Source: Oscillospiraceae bacterium
Lineage (GTDB): Bacteria > Bacillota > Clostridia > Oscillospirales > Butyricicoccaceae
DNA: 17,812 nucleotides
Assembly: GCA_902797555.1 (NCBI GenBank)
Contig: CADBTM010000065.1
Location: forward strand, 1 to 17,812
Direction: 5' to 3'
In this document: positions 4,917 to 12,108 of the stretch, piece by piece
How the letters are laid out: every line of letters starts with the position of its first letter
Numbering within the stretch: position 1 is the stretch's first letter
Notes under the pieces: generated by a model
What the model saw: the letters and a program-made list of their open reading frames with translations, nothing else
Databases searched by the model: none
Told to the model about the DNA's origin: nothing
Position numbers and translations under genes: made by a program

Positions 4917-6398
4917 ATGAACGTCAAGGAATTGGAAGCTCGCACCGGGCTGCCTCGTGCCAGCATCCGGTTTTATGAAAAAGAGGGTCTGCTTCGCCCC
5001 GCCCGGAAAAGCAACGGCTATCGGGACTATTCCGAGGAGGATGCCCTCACACTGGAGAAGATCGCTTTTCTCCGGCGGCTGGAGCTGCCTCTCGATACCA
5101 TCCGGCGGGTGCAGAGCGGCGAGATCCCCCTCAGCCTCGCGGCCCGCCAGCAATGGGAGACGCTGCGGGCAAGACAGACTGAGACCGCCCATGCCGCAGA
5201 GATCTGCGGACAGCTGTATCAGGACGGATCAAGCTATACAACTTTACAGCCGGAACGGTACGCAATGCAGCTCCCGCCCGCCGCCCGACAGGCGATTCCG
5301 GCGGAAAAGCCCGGATACAACCCTGCAGCAGGGCATTATTGGCGGCGCTATTTCGCCAGAACGCTGGATCATGGGATCTGCGGCCTGATCTGGGTGCTGT
5401 TCAGCACCTATGTTTTGCGCCTGCCCTTTACGACGTGGGGCTGGAGCGTCTACGGTGCCATCGCGGTGCTCTTTCTGGTTGCGGCGCTGGAGCCGGTGAT
5501 GCTGACCCTCTGGGGCTGGACGCCGGGAAAATGGCTGATGGGTCTGCGGCTGACCGACGGGGAGGACAAGCCCCGCTACAGCGACGCCCTTATGCGCACG
5601 CTGGGTGTACTCTTCGCAGGACTGGGGCTGGGCCTCCCATGGATTTCCCTCATTTGCGGCTTTTTCGCGTGGCGTCGGGCGGACAAGGGACAGGAGTCCC
5701 GCTGGGATGAGGACAGCGTGCTGGACTATACCTATCGGGGCGATGGGCAAAGGCAGGGTCTGCGGGACGCCGTGACGGTCGCTGTGATCGGTTTAACGCT
5801 CGCCGTTTCCGTCGTGATCGCTATTCACGGACCGCCGGCGGCATATGACGGCAGGCTGACGCCGGAGCAGTATGCGGAAGCCTGCAACGAGATGCTTCAG
5901 ACCTATGACAACGGGGCGTACAGCGGCTTTCGGATGACGGCTTCGGGCGAGATCGTTTACAACGAGAACGGCGTCCTGCCGGAAGCGGCGGCCTTTACCC
6001 CCTACGCCTTCCCGGCGGAATCGCTGCATCAGCAGATCGAAACGGCGGACGGCTATGTGACCTCTGTCACCATGCGGGCAACACCGGGCATCCGGATGAT
6101 GGAGCAGATCACCCCGGATATGGCCTGGCTCAAGCTGATTTCGATCCAGGTGCTGACGGGAGCCTCCCAATACAAGGTACAGCGGGACGTGGGAAACAAA
6201 CTGATCCTGGGCTCCCAGGGAACGGTGACGCTGGATGGATGGGAGATCTATCAAGCCATGGAGAACCCGGACGGAACGCCCTGCAAGGGGAACGACTTCC
6301 AGTATCTTTCGGCATCGGTGATCTGCGTGACCGACGGCCTCCCGGCCGATACCGTGCCGCCGTCGCTGGTCTTTCGGATGCGTTATATCGGAGAATAA
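4917..6398 (+). CDS. MerR-family regulator fused to an RDD membrane domain
   Basis: A 493-residue fusion. Residues 1-70 are a MerR helix-turn-helix (VKELEARTGLPRASIRFYEK, EGLL, SNGYRDYSEEDALTLEKIAF). A short linker leads to an RDD domain at about 141-265: HYWRRYFARTLDHGICGLIW with the conserved Arg and Asp, a second segment at 179-198, the TPGKWLMGLRL motif, and a third hydrophobic stretch at 229-250. Another membrane helix at about 285-303 precedes a soluble C-terminal region (304-493) that I do not recognise. A DNA-binding domain is thus tethered to the membrane. Whether the C-terminal domain is outside depends on whether the 229-250 stretch crosses fully or is re-entrant. The ribosome binding site AAAGGAGG is 6 nt before the ATG. 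The role is probably a one-component envelope or signal sensor; this is inference. Confidence 0.88.
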   Translation: MNVKELEARTGLPRASIRFYEKEGLLRPARKSNGYRDYSEEDALTLEKIAFLRRLELPLDTIRRVQSGEIPLSLAARQQWETLRARQTETAHAAEICGQLYQDGSSYTTLQPERYAMQLPPAARQAIPAEKPGYNPAAGHYWRRYFARTLDHGICGLIWVLFSTYVLRLPFTTWGWSVYGAIAVLFLVAALEPVMLTLWGWTPGKWLMGLRLTDGEDKPRYSDALMRTLGVLFAGLGLGLPWISLICGFFAWRRADKGQESRWDEDSVLDYTYRGDGQRQGLRDAVTVAVIGLTLAVSVVIAIHGPPAAYDGRLTPEQYAEACNEMLQTYDNGAYSGFRMTASGEIVYNENGVLPEAAAFTPYAFPAESLHQQIETADGYVTSVTMRATPGIRMMEQITPDMAWLKLISIQVLTGASQYKVQRDVGNKLILGSQGTVTLDGWEIYQAMENPDGTPCKGNDFQYLSASVICVTDGLPADTVPPSLVFRMRYIGE

Positions 6399-6424
6399 AA
6401 AAAGCGCCGCGTTTGCGGCGCTTT
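6394..6424. terminator. terminator between convergent genes
   Basis: AAAGCGCCGC (6401-6410) and GCGGCGCTTT (6415-6424) form a 10-bp stem with loop GTTT. The long run of T needed for termination (TTTTTTT) follows on the minus strand, so it mainly serves the prolyl-tRNA deacylase operon. On the plus strand only TTT follows. Confidence 0.8.
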
Positions 6425-6433
6425 CTGCATCTG

Positions 6434-6925
6434 CTATTGAAAGTCAAAAAACAGCACTTCCGTCCCGCAGGAGCGGACGTATTTTTCCAGATCGGAAAAG
6501 GCCATGACGATGGTTTCGGTGTTGACCCCCGGGTGCATGGCCACACGCTCCTTTCCACGCAGGGAGAGATCAAACACCACCTTGATGCGGTGCTCCCGGT
6601 CGTGGATCACGCCGCACACACCCACTGTGCCCTGCTTTTGCTCCAACAGCTCGCCCAGCCGACCCTGCGGGGCAAACTGGAGACGGCCTGTGCCCACGGC
6701 GTCCCGCAGCGCCTTGAGGTCGGCGGACTTGTCCCACGGGAGCATCAGCAGGAAATAGGCGCTCTCGTTGCGGGGCGCCACCAGCAGGTTTTTGCACACC
6801 TGCGCGCCGTACACCGCATCCATGGGAAACCGGTCGGCCGCAGAGGCCACCGGGGGATGGGTGTAGTGCTCATAGGGAATGCCCAGCAGCTCCAGCCGGG
6901 CGAGAATATCCTCCCGGCTGCTCAT
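6434..6925 (-). CDS. prolyl-tRNA deacylase, YbaK/ProXp-ala (PrdX) type
   Basis: A 163-residue single-domain YbaK/aminoacyl-tRNA editing protein. It begins MSSREDILARLELLGIPYEH and contains the family hallmarks CKNLLVAPRNESAYFLLML (with the conserved Lys), DLKALRDAVGTGRLQFAPQG, GTVGVCGVIHD and HPGVNTETIVM. Free-standing members hydrolyse Ala or Cys wrongly attached to tRNA-Pro in the cytoplasm. The pattern is closest to the ProXp-ala/PrdX subgroup. The ATG at 6925 overlaps the stop of the upstream small membrane gene (ATGA), and only a weak ribosome binding site is seen. Translation is therefore probably coupled. An in-frame extension to 7006 would overlap the neighbour by 85 nt and is rejected. 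Confidence 0.88.
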   Translation of the reverse strand: MSSREDILARLELLGIPYEHYTHPPVASAADRFPMDAVYGAQVCKNLLVAPRNESAYFLLMLPWDKSADLKALRDAVGTGRLQFAPQGRLGELLEQKQGTVGVCGVIHDREHRIKVVFDLSLRGKERVAMHPGVNTETIVMAFSDLEKYVRSCGTEVLFFDFQ

Positions 6926-7155
6926 GCGACCTGAAAAATGGAGATCATGCCGTTGACGAAAATGCTCCACACCAGCGAAGCCAGCGTCATAAACAGCGCC
7001 GTCCACAGATAGATCTTGACCATGGTTTTGCGCTCGCCGGGCACATTGGGATCAAAGGCGTCGCCCAGATATTTCTTTCTCAGGCGAAAATGCAGGACGA
7101 TGGTTGCCACCAGCGGGGGGATATAATAGATCAGCAGATAGAGATAAATGTTCAT
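6922..7155 (-). CDS. small two-helix membrane protein
   Basis: A 77-residue hypothetical protein with two clear membrane segments, IYLYLLIYYIPPLVATIVLHF (about residues 3-23) and IYLWTALFMTLASLVWSIFVNG (about 48-69). The loop between them is basic (RLRKKYLGDAFDPNVPGERKTMVK), which by the positive-inside rule faces the cytoplasm. I do not recognise a named family. It has AGGAG about 8 nt before the ATG and a strong promoter (7208-7236). Its stop overlaps the start of the prolyl-tRNA deacylase gene by 4 nt, so the two are co-expressed; no functional link is known. Confidence 0.8.
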   Translation of the reverse strand: MNIYLYLLIYYIPPLVATIVLHFRLRKKYLGDAFDPNVPGERKTMVKIYLWTALFMTLASLVWSIFVNGMISIFQVA

Positions 7156-7207
7156 TTTTTCGCTCCTATGACTTGCAAAGCTTGCAAATCCTTTGTAAGA
7201 TAAGGAT

Positions 7208-7236
7208 ATTATAGCGGAAAAAAGGGAAGGTGTAAA
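7208..7236 (-). promoter_or_regulatory. promoter of the small membrane protein operon
   Basis: On the minus strand: -35 TTTACA (7231-7236), 17-bp spacer, -10 TATAAT (7208-7213). The -35 lies in the ribosome binding region of the divergent tadA gene, three bases from its start codon, so polymerase binding here could interfere with tadA transcription. Confidence 0.75.
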
Positions 7237-7238
7237 GC

Positions 7239-7679
7239 GTGCACGAAGAATTTATGCGAATGGCGCTGGCCGAGTCCGACAAAGCCCGGGCGCTGGGCGA
7301 GGTGCCGGTGGGCTGCGTCATCGTCCGGGAGGGCAAGGTGATCGGCGCGGGTTATAATCGCCGGGAGACCGACAAAAGCGTTTTCGGTCACGCCGAGCTG
7401 ATGGCGATCCGTCAGGCGGAGGCGGCCATCGGCGACTGGCGCCTCACCGACTGCACCCTGTACGTCACTCTGGAGCCCTGTCCCATGTGCGCCGGCGCCA
7501 TCCTCAATGCCCGGGTGGGGACGGTGGTGTGCGGCGCCTCCGACCGCACCTTCGGCGCCTGCGGCGGGGTGATGAACCTGTTTGAGGAGGCCTTTGGCTA
7601 TCGGCCAAAGCTTTATAAAGGCATTCTGGAACGGGAATGTTCCGAAATGCTCAGCGCATTTTTCCAGAATCTTCGCTGA
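7239..7679 (+). CDS. tadA: tRNA adenosine(34) deaminase TadA
   Basis: A 146-residue zinc deaminase that converts A34 of tRNA-Arg(ACG) to inosine so it can read CGU, CGC and CGA. The catalytic set is complete: H51-A-E53 (GHAELMAI) gives the first zinc ligand and proton-shuttling Glu, and PCPMC with C81 and C84 gives the other two ligands. The loop ASDRTFGACGGVMNLF and the C-terminal GILERECSEMLSAFFQNLR are typical of TadA. The start is GTG at 7239, chosen because it gives the usual N-terminus (HEEFMRMALAES) and has a purine-rich GGAAGGTG just upstream. The ATG at 7254 would cut the first helix. The gene is followed by a shared terminator. Confidence 0.95.
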   Translation: MHEEFMRMALAESDKARALGEVPVGCVIVREGKVIGAGYNRRETDKSVFGHAELMAIRQAEAAIGDWRLTDCTLYVTLEPCPMCAGAILNARVGTVVCGASDRTFGACGGVMNLFEEAFGYRPKLYKGILERECSEMLSAFFQNLR

Positions 7680-7683
7680 AAAC

Positions 7684-7713
7684 AGCGCCTGCCGCGAGGC
7701 AGGCGCTTCTTCT
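7684..7713. terminator. bidirectional terminator between tadA and the kinase gene
   Basis: A 10-bp GC-rich stem, AGCGCCTGCC (7684-7693) with GGCAGGCGCT (7698-7707), closes a GCGA tetraloop. It is followed by TCTTCT on the plus strand and GTTTTC on the minus strand. The flanking genes converge on it. Confidence 0.75.
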
Positions 7714-7717
7714 ATGC

Positions 7718-9013
7718 TTATTTTGCCAGCGGCAATGTCACGCGGAACACGGTGCCCTCGCCCTCGGCGCTCTCTGCCGTCACGGTGCCGTCCATGCTTT
7801 CGGTCATGCGTTTGACGATGGCCAGCCCCAGCCCGTGGCCGCCGCTGCCGCTGCGCGCCTTGTCCGAACGGTAAAACCGCTGAAAGACGTGGGGCAGATC
7901 CTCGGGCGGGATGACGCTGCCCAGATTGCGGACGGTGAGGATCGCCTGATGCCGGTTTTTTTCCAGCCCCACCCGGATGGTGCCGCCGGAGGGCTCATAT
8001 TTCAGGGCGTTTTCCATCAGATCCTCGGCGATGCGCTGAAGATAATCCGGCCAGCCGGAAACGCAGATCCCGTCGGGAATATCGCATTCCAGCTCCACCT
8101 GCTTTTCATAGGCCAGCGATTCCATCTGCAGCTCCGCCCGGGTGAGAACAGAGGACAGGTCGACACTCTGCCTGGGACGGCTCGTGTCCTGGGCGTCGGC
8201 CTGAGAGAGGGTGAGCATTTCGTTCACCAGCCCCTGCATCCGCTTGACGGCCTGCTCGGTGCTGTCGATCCACTTGGCCTGCTCGGCCACGGTGGAGTCG
8301 GGGTTTTCCCGCAGGATGCCGGTGTTGGCCAGAACGATGGTCAGCGGGGTCTTGAGATCGTGGGAGGCGTCAGCCACAAATTGCTTTTCCCGCGTCATGG
8401 CCTCCTCCAGCGGCTGGACGGCCAGCAGGGAAATGCGGCGGCTGATCAGCCAGAAGAGCACCATGGCCGCAGCAAATACGGCCGCCAGAATGAGATATAT
8501 ATTTTTTAAGGAGTCCCAGACGTAATGGGTGGAGGCGAGGGCGATCTTGTCCTGTCCGGCCGAGCGGAAATAGATCAGACCGTAGTCCTTGAGGGTGCCG
8601 AAGTCGCTCTCCTGAGCCGTGACCTGCGCCACCACATCGGAGAGGGCGTCCTGTTCTACCAGCGGGATCTCGGCCAAAAGGGTGATTTCCGCAGTCTCAC
8701 TGTCATAAAAAACGGTATTGATGCTTCTGCGGGCGTCGCTGTCCCGCTCCCATCCGTCGGGACGCATGCCGTCCTCGGGCGGCTGCCCTTGGGGAAACTC
8801 GCCCTCCTTGTGAAAGCCCCCGGGAAAGAGCTTGTCCTCCCGAAGAGCGGCCACCGCGTCCAGAGGACGCACCACCGCTTCCATGGTCATCCGCAGCTCG
8901 CTGTAGGCGTTGTGATAGAGATAGATGCCCAGCAGAGTGAGGGTGAGCAGCAGCACGATGCCCACCAGCAGCATATTCAGCTGGATAAAGCGCTTGCGAT
9001 AGGTTTTCAGCAT
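7718..9013 (-). CDS. sensor histidine kinase
   Basis: A 431-residue membrane kinase: helix 1 at about residues 12-33, an extracytoplasmic domain at about 34-170 with a Gly/Pro/Asp-rich stretch (KLFPGGFHKEGEFPQGQPPE, DGMRPDGW), and helix 2 at about 171-191. The phosphoacceptor is H218 in FVADASHDLKTPL, the N-box is LMENALKYE with N335, and the G-box is SGGHGLGLAIV. All catalytic motifs are present. It autophosphorylates and passes phosphate to the response regulator encoded just upstream. The ATG at 9013 is preferred over GTG at 9019 because GGAGG (9021-9025) is 7 nt from the ATG and only 1 nt from the GTG. The ATG starts 2 nt after the regulator's stop. The signal is unknown, but the divergent surface lipoprotein suggests an envelope cue. 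Confidence 0.94.
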   Translation of the reverse strand: MLKTYRKRFIQLNMLLVGIVLLLTLTLLGIYLYHNAYSELRMTMEAVVRPLDAVAALREDKLFPGGFHKEGEFPQGQPPEDGMRPDGWERDSDARRSINTVFYDSETAEITLLAEIPLVEQDALSDVVAQVTAQESDFGTLKDYGLIYFRSAGQDKIALASTHYVWDSLKNIYLILAAVFAAAMVLFWLISRRISLLAVQPLEEAMTREKQFVADASHDLKTPLTIVLANTGILRENPDSTVAEQAKWIDSTEQAVKRMQGLVNEMLTLSQADAQDTSRPRQSVDLSSVLTRAELQMESLAYEKQVELECDIPDGICVSGWPDYLQRIAEDLMENALKYEPSGGTIRVGLEKNRHQAILTVRNLGSVIPPEDLPHVFQRFYRSDKARSGSGGHGLGLAIVKRMTESMDGTVTAESAEGEGTVFRVTLPLAK

Positions 9014-9015
9014 GG

Positions 9016-9684
9016 TCACACCTCCAGCCGATAGCCGATCTTTTGGATATTCTTAATGGTGACGGCCGATTTGAGATATTTCAGCTTTTTCCGCAAGAAG
9101 GAGATATAGGCCTCCACATTGTTGTCGGTGGCCTCTGATTCGATGCCCCACACGTTGACGATGAGGGCCTCCTTGGTGAGGGTCATGGTGGGATTGGACA
9201 GCAGCAGCCGCGCCACCTCCAGCTCCTTGCGGCTCAACTGGACGGAGTTTTCCCCGCATTTGAGAATGCCGGTGTCCAGCTCCAGCGTCAGATCGGAAAA
9301 GGATAGGGTGTTGAGGATGACCGCTCCCGTCCGCCGGGTCATGGCGTTGACCCGCGCCAACAGCTCGGCGGGATCAAAGGGCTTTGTCATATAATCGTCG
9401 GCGCCGGCGTTCAGGCCGGTCACCTTGTCGGGAACGGTGCCCCGGGCGGTGAGCATGAGCACCGGGGTGGCGTTGCCCTCCCGCCGCATGGAGGCCACCA
9501 CCTGAAAGCCGTCCAGCCGGGGCAGCATGACATCGAGGATCACCAGATCATAGGAAAACCCGCTGATATAGTCCAGCGCGTCCACGCCGTCGCCCACGAT
9601 GTCGGTAAAATGTCCTGCATTTTTCAAAATCTCGCTGAGCGCCTCCGCCAGGGGACGCTCGTCTTCTACGATGAGAATGTTCAT
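9016..9684 (-). CDS. OmpR/PhoB-family response regulator
   Basis: A 222-residue two-domain regulator. The receiver domain has the acidic pair E7-D8, phosphoacceptor D51 (LVILDVMLP), T79 and K101 (TKPFDPAELLARV). The C-terminal winged helix (about 128-222) has the usual LSRKELEVARLLLSNP, VWGIESEATDNNVEAYISFL and KNIQKIGYRLEV segments. It should bind tandem direct repeats as a dimer once phosphorylated by the adjacent kinase. The start at 9684 is chosen over GTG at 9696 because the GTG overlaps the AGGTGG ribosome binding site (9694-9699), which lies 9 nt before the ATG. It is the first gene of the operon and is divergent from the lipoprotein gene. Confidence 0.95.
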   Translation of the reverse strand: MNILIVEDERPLAEALSEILKNAGHFTDIVGDGVDALDYISGFSYDLVILDVMLPRLDGFQVVASMRREGNATPVLMLTARGTVPDKVTGLNAGADDYMTKPFDPAELLARVNAMTRRTGAVILNTLSFSDLTLELDTGILKCGENSVQLSRKELEVARLLLSNPTMTLTKEALIVNVWGIESEATDNNVEAYISFLRKKLKYLKSAVTIKNIQKIGYRLEV

Positions 9685-9714
9685 ATTGAAAACCACCTTT
9701 TTTCGGTTGATTGC

Positions 9715-9743
9715 ATTGTACCATATACATTTATTATTATAAA
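9715..9743 (-). promoter_or_regulatory. promoter of the response regulator-kinase operon
   Basis: On the minus strand: -35 TTTATA (9738-9743), 17-bp spacer, -10 TACAAT (9715-9720). The leader to the ATG at 9684 would be short. One pair of direct repeats lies just upstream of the -35. Confidence 0.6.
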
Positions 9744-9749
9744 GGCCGT

Positions 9750-9770
9750 TCTGAAAAAAGTCTGAAAAAA
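9750..9770. promoter_or_regulatory. direct repeat pair, likely response regulator site 1
   Basis: TCTGAAAAAA occurs at 9750-9759 and again at 9761-9770, an 11-bp period. It lies 6 bp upstream of the -35 of the regulator-kinase operon. An 11-bp tandem repeat is the usual target form for OmpR/PhoB-type regulators. Confidence 0.6.
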
Positions 9771-9779
9771 CTTTTTTGG

Positions 9780-9800
9780 ATTTTTCAGAAGTTTTTCAGC
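9780..9800. promoter_or_regulatory. direct repeat pair, likely response regulator site 2
   Basis: TTTTTCAG occurs at 9781-9788 and 9792-9799, again an 11-bp period, and is the same motif as site 1 on the opposite strand. It occupies the -35 position of the lipoprotein promoter and ends 9 bp before the -10, as in Pho-box-type activated promoters. Confidence 0.65.
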
Positions 9801-9808
9801 CCTCCGGG

Positions 9809-9814
9809 TATAAT
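9809..9814 (+). promoter_or_regulatory. -10 of an activator-dependent lipoprotein promoter
   Basis: A perfect TATAAT (9809-9814) has no -35 match 17 bp upstream (CAGAAG). The direct repeats at 9780-9800 take that place. The leader to the ATG at 9913 is about 90 nt and includes a 7-bp hairpin at 9858-9876. Confidence 0.6.
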
Positions 9815-9912
9815 GAAATCAACGACAGGGGAACACACCCCTTCGGAAATCGGCAGGAAGGAGCCTACCGCTCCTTATCATAAACCAACCGGAACAGAAA
9901 GGATGGTACCGT

Positions 9913-11991
9913 ATGAAAAAGAATAGGAACAAGCTGGCAGCGCTGGGAATCAGCGCAGCGCTCATTCTCGGACTGGCCGCAGGCTGCGGCAGCGCAAACG
10001 CGCAGACCGAACAAAAGAGCTCCGTGACCGACACCGAGGTCACTTCCACCGCCGCACAGGCGAGTGCGGCCCAGCAGACCACCGCCGACGCCGCGGCGAT
10101 CTCCAAGGTGGACTATGGCGAGGAAGCCCATGTGATCGTCCTCGGCAGCACGCAGAACGCCGACGGCACTTACAGCCACAGTGCCGCGCTGGACGGCGAG
10201 GCCGTGGAGGAATATGACTACGTCTGGCACGCAGATCCCTCCGAAGTCCACGAGGACGTGAAAAACTCTCCCGCAGAATACTTCACCGGCGACGCTCCCG
10301 ACACCGACGCCGCGGCCTATATCGCCCACGATATCTATTATTATCCCGAATTGGACGAAAGCGGATTTACCAAGGTGCAGTATGATGACGATCAGGAGTG
10401 GGCGTACTACTACACCGCCGAGGGCTATGAAGCGTTTATCTTCGCCACCCTGCCCGTCACCGGCAGCACAGTCTCCACCGACATGATGCACTCCGAGGAG
10501 GAGGCCTATGAAAACGCCGTTCTCCACATCACCCAGCCCGGCACCTATATTCTGGAGGGCGAATGGCACGGACAGATCCTGGTGGATCTGGGCGACACCG
10601 ACGATACCTTTGCCGATGAAAGCGCCAAGGTCACCGTCGTCCTCAACGGGGTGGACGTGACATGCACGGTCGCTCCCGCCATGGTTTTCTACAGCGTGTA
10701 CGAGTGTGACAACACCTGGGAGGATCAGACCCAGTGGAGCAGCACGGTGGACACCTCCGACGCGGGCGCCAACGTCATCGTCGCCGACGGCACAGTGAAC
10801 AACTTTACCGGCGAAAACGTCTACCGCATGCTCAAGGCAAAGTACAAGAGCGACGACGACCAGAGCAGCATGGCCAACAGCGTCACCCTGCAGAAAAAAG
10901 CAAGAAAGCTTGACGGCGCCTTCTACTCCTACGTTTCCATGAACATCGACGGCGAGCCTCAGGGCACCGGCGTCCTCAACATCACCGCAGGGTATGAGGG
11001 TCTGGACAGCGAGCTTCATCTCACCATCAACGGCGGCAATGTGAACGTCTTCTCTCAGGATGACGGCATCAACGTCAACGAGGACGGCGTTTCTGTCCTC
11101 ACCGTCAACGGCGGTTCGCTCCACATCCTGTCCGGTCTCGGCCGGGAGGGCGACGGCATCGACTCCAACGGCTATGTGGTGGTCAACGGCGGCACGCTGA
11201 TCTCCATCGCCAATCCCAATTCCGATTCCGGTCTGGACTCTGATCGGGGCACATACGTCAACGGCGGCACGGTGGTTGCCCTCGGCTCCACCATGGACTG
11301 GGCAGAATCCGACGGCACGGAGAATGAAGGCCAGGCGACCATGAACCTGCGCTTTGCCTCCGCCCAGAGCGCCGACGAGGCCATCATCGTCACCGACCTG
11401 CAGGGCAACGTGGTCTTTGCCTACGATCCCGAAAAGGACGAGGTCACCGGCGGCAGCGCCAGACGGTATCAGGGCGCGATCCTCTCCGCTCCCACGCTGC
11501 AGGTGGGCGAGAGCTACTACGTTTACGTCGGCGGCGACGTGGAGGGCGACGAGGTGGAAGGCGTCTATGACGTGACCACCGTCACCGGCTTCAGCGCAGA
11601 AGCCAAGCAGCAGGGCTACACCTCCGCCGGCACGCTGGGCGGCTTTGGCGGCGGCCGGGGCGGCTTCGGCGGCCCGATGGGTCAGGGCGGCTTCCCCGGC
11701 TCGGACAACAGCGGCGGCGATACCGACAGCAATACTGACGGCAGCAACGGCTTTGGCTTCGGCGGCTTTGGTCACGGCGGCCCGCAGGGCGGGATGACCC
11801 CTCCCGACGGACAGCTTCCCTCCGACGGCACCGCGCCCTCTGACGGGATGACCCCGCCCGACGGCGGCTTCGGCGGCCGGACGGGACAGGGAGAAACCAC
11901 ACAGACCGGCGAGGTCACGGTGGTCTTCCAGCTCACACAAAAGGTCAACGGCTTTTCGGGCGTCACCGATGCCAGCGGAACCAGCCTGTAA
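9913..11991 (+). CDS. Cthe_2159-like carbohydrate-binding domain lipoprotein
   Basis: A 692-residue secreted lipoprotein. The signal peptide MKKNRNKLAALGISAALILG ends in a lipobox LAAGC with C25 as the lipidated residue, followed by a Ser/Thr/Ala-rich linker. The middle part resembles the Cthe_2159-type carbohydrate-binding beta-helix family: GTYILEGEWHGQILVDLGDT, AKVTVVLNGVDVTC, then repeated turns LTINGGNVNVFSQDDGINVN, VNGGSLHILSGLG, DGIDSNGYVVVNGGTLISI, SDSGLDSDRGTYVNGGTVVA. The last ~150 residues are Gly-rich (GGFGGGRGGFGGPMGQGG) with PPDG/PSDG repeats. Members bind polysaccharide such as pectin or cellulose at the cell surface; the ligand here is unknown. AAAGGA lies 9 nt before the ATG. 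It is divergent from, and probably controlled by, the two-component pair. Confidence 0.85.
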   Translation: MKKNRNKLAALGISAALILGLAAGCGSANAQTEQKSSVTDTEVTSTAAQASAAQQTTADAAAISKVDYGEEAHVIVLGSTQNADGTYSHSAALDGEAVEEYDYVWHADPSEVHEDVKNSPAEYFTGDAPDTDAAAYIAHDIYYYPELDESGFTKVQYDDDQEWAYYYTAEGYEAFIFATLPVTGSTVSTDMMHSEEEAYENAVLHITQPGTYILEGEWHGQILVDLGDTDDTFADESAKVTVVLNGVDVTCTVAPAMVFYSVYECDNTWEDQTQWSSTVDTSDAGANVIVADGTVNNFTGENVYRMLKAKYKSDDDQSSMANSVTLQKKARKLDGAFYSYVSMNIDGEPQGTGVLNITAGYEGLDSELHLTINGGNVNVFSQDDGINVNEDGVSVLTVNGGSLHILSGLGREGDGIDSNGYVVVNGGTLISIANPNSDSGLDSDRGTYVNGGTVVALGSTMDWAESDGTENEGQATMNLRFASAQSADEAIIVTDLQGNVVFAYDPEKDEVTGGSARRYQGAILSAPTLQVGESYYVYVGGDVEGDEVEGVYDVTTVTGFSAEAKQQGYTSAGTLGGFGGGRGGFGGPMGQGGFPGSDNSGGDTDSNTDGSNGFGFGGFGHGGPQGGMTPPDGQLPSDGTAPSDGMTPPDGGFGGRTGQGETTQTGEVTVVFQLTQKVNGFSGVTDASGTSL

Positions 11992-12007
11992 GGCAAATCC
12001 GATCCAG

Positions 12008-12035
12008 CCCCCGGCGCATGCGCCGGGGGTTTTCT
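12008..12035 (+). terminator. terminator of the lipoprotein gene
   Basis: A perfect 22-bp palindrome with arms CCCCCGGCGC (12008-12017) and GCGCCGGGGG (12020-12029) is followed by TTTTC. It begins 17 nt after the stop codon. Confidence 0.9.
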
Positions 12036-12043
12036 ATTTGGGG

Positions 12044-12072
12044 TTGAAGAATAGATCGAAAAGATGTAAAAT
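12044..12072 (+). promoter_or_regulatory. promoter of the MoxR-DUF58-transglutaminase operon
   Basis: -35 TTGAAG (12044-12049), 17-bp spacer, -10 TAAAAT (12067-12072). The start near 12079 gives a leader of about 30 nt and excludes little else, as the in-frame ATG at 12088 would be almost leaderless. Confidence 0.65.
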
Positions 12073-12108
12073 AGAATCCATAAACCAATGGAAACGGAGA
12101 GAGACGAT

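Noticed and set aside
9858..9876. Hairpin AAGGAGC-CTACC-GCTCCTT in the lipoprotein leader as a translational switch
   Set aside because: It hides a Shine-Dalgarno-like sequence, but the true ribosome binding site is at 9898-9903 and stays free; no alternative pairing was seen.
9865..11940. Long open frame on the minus strand opposite the lipoprotein gene
   Set aside because: It mirrors a GC-rich, codon-biased real gene, has no domain pattern and only low-complexity composition; the plus-strand protein has a lipobox, a ribosome binding site and family motifs.
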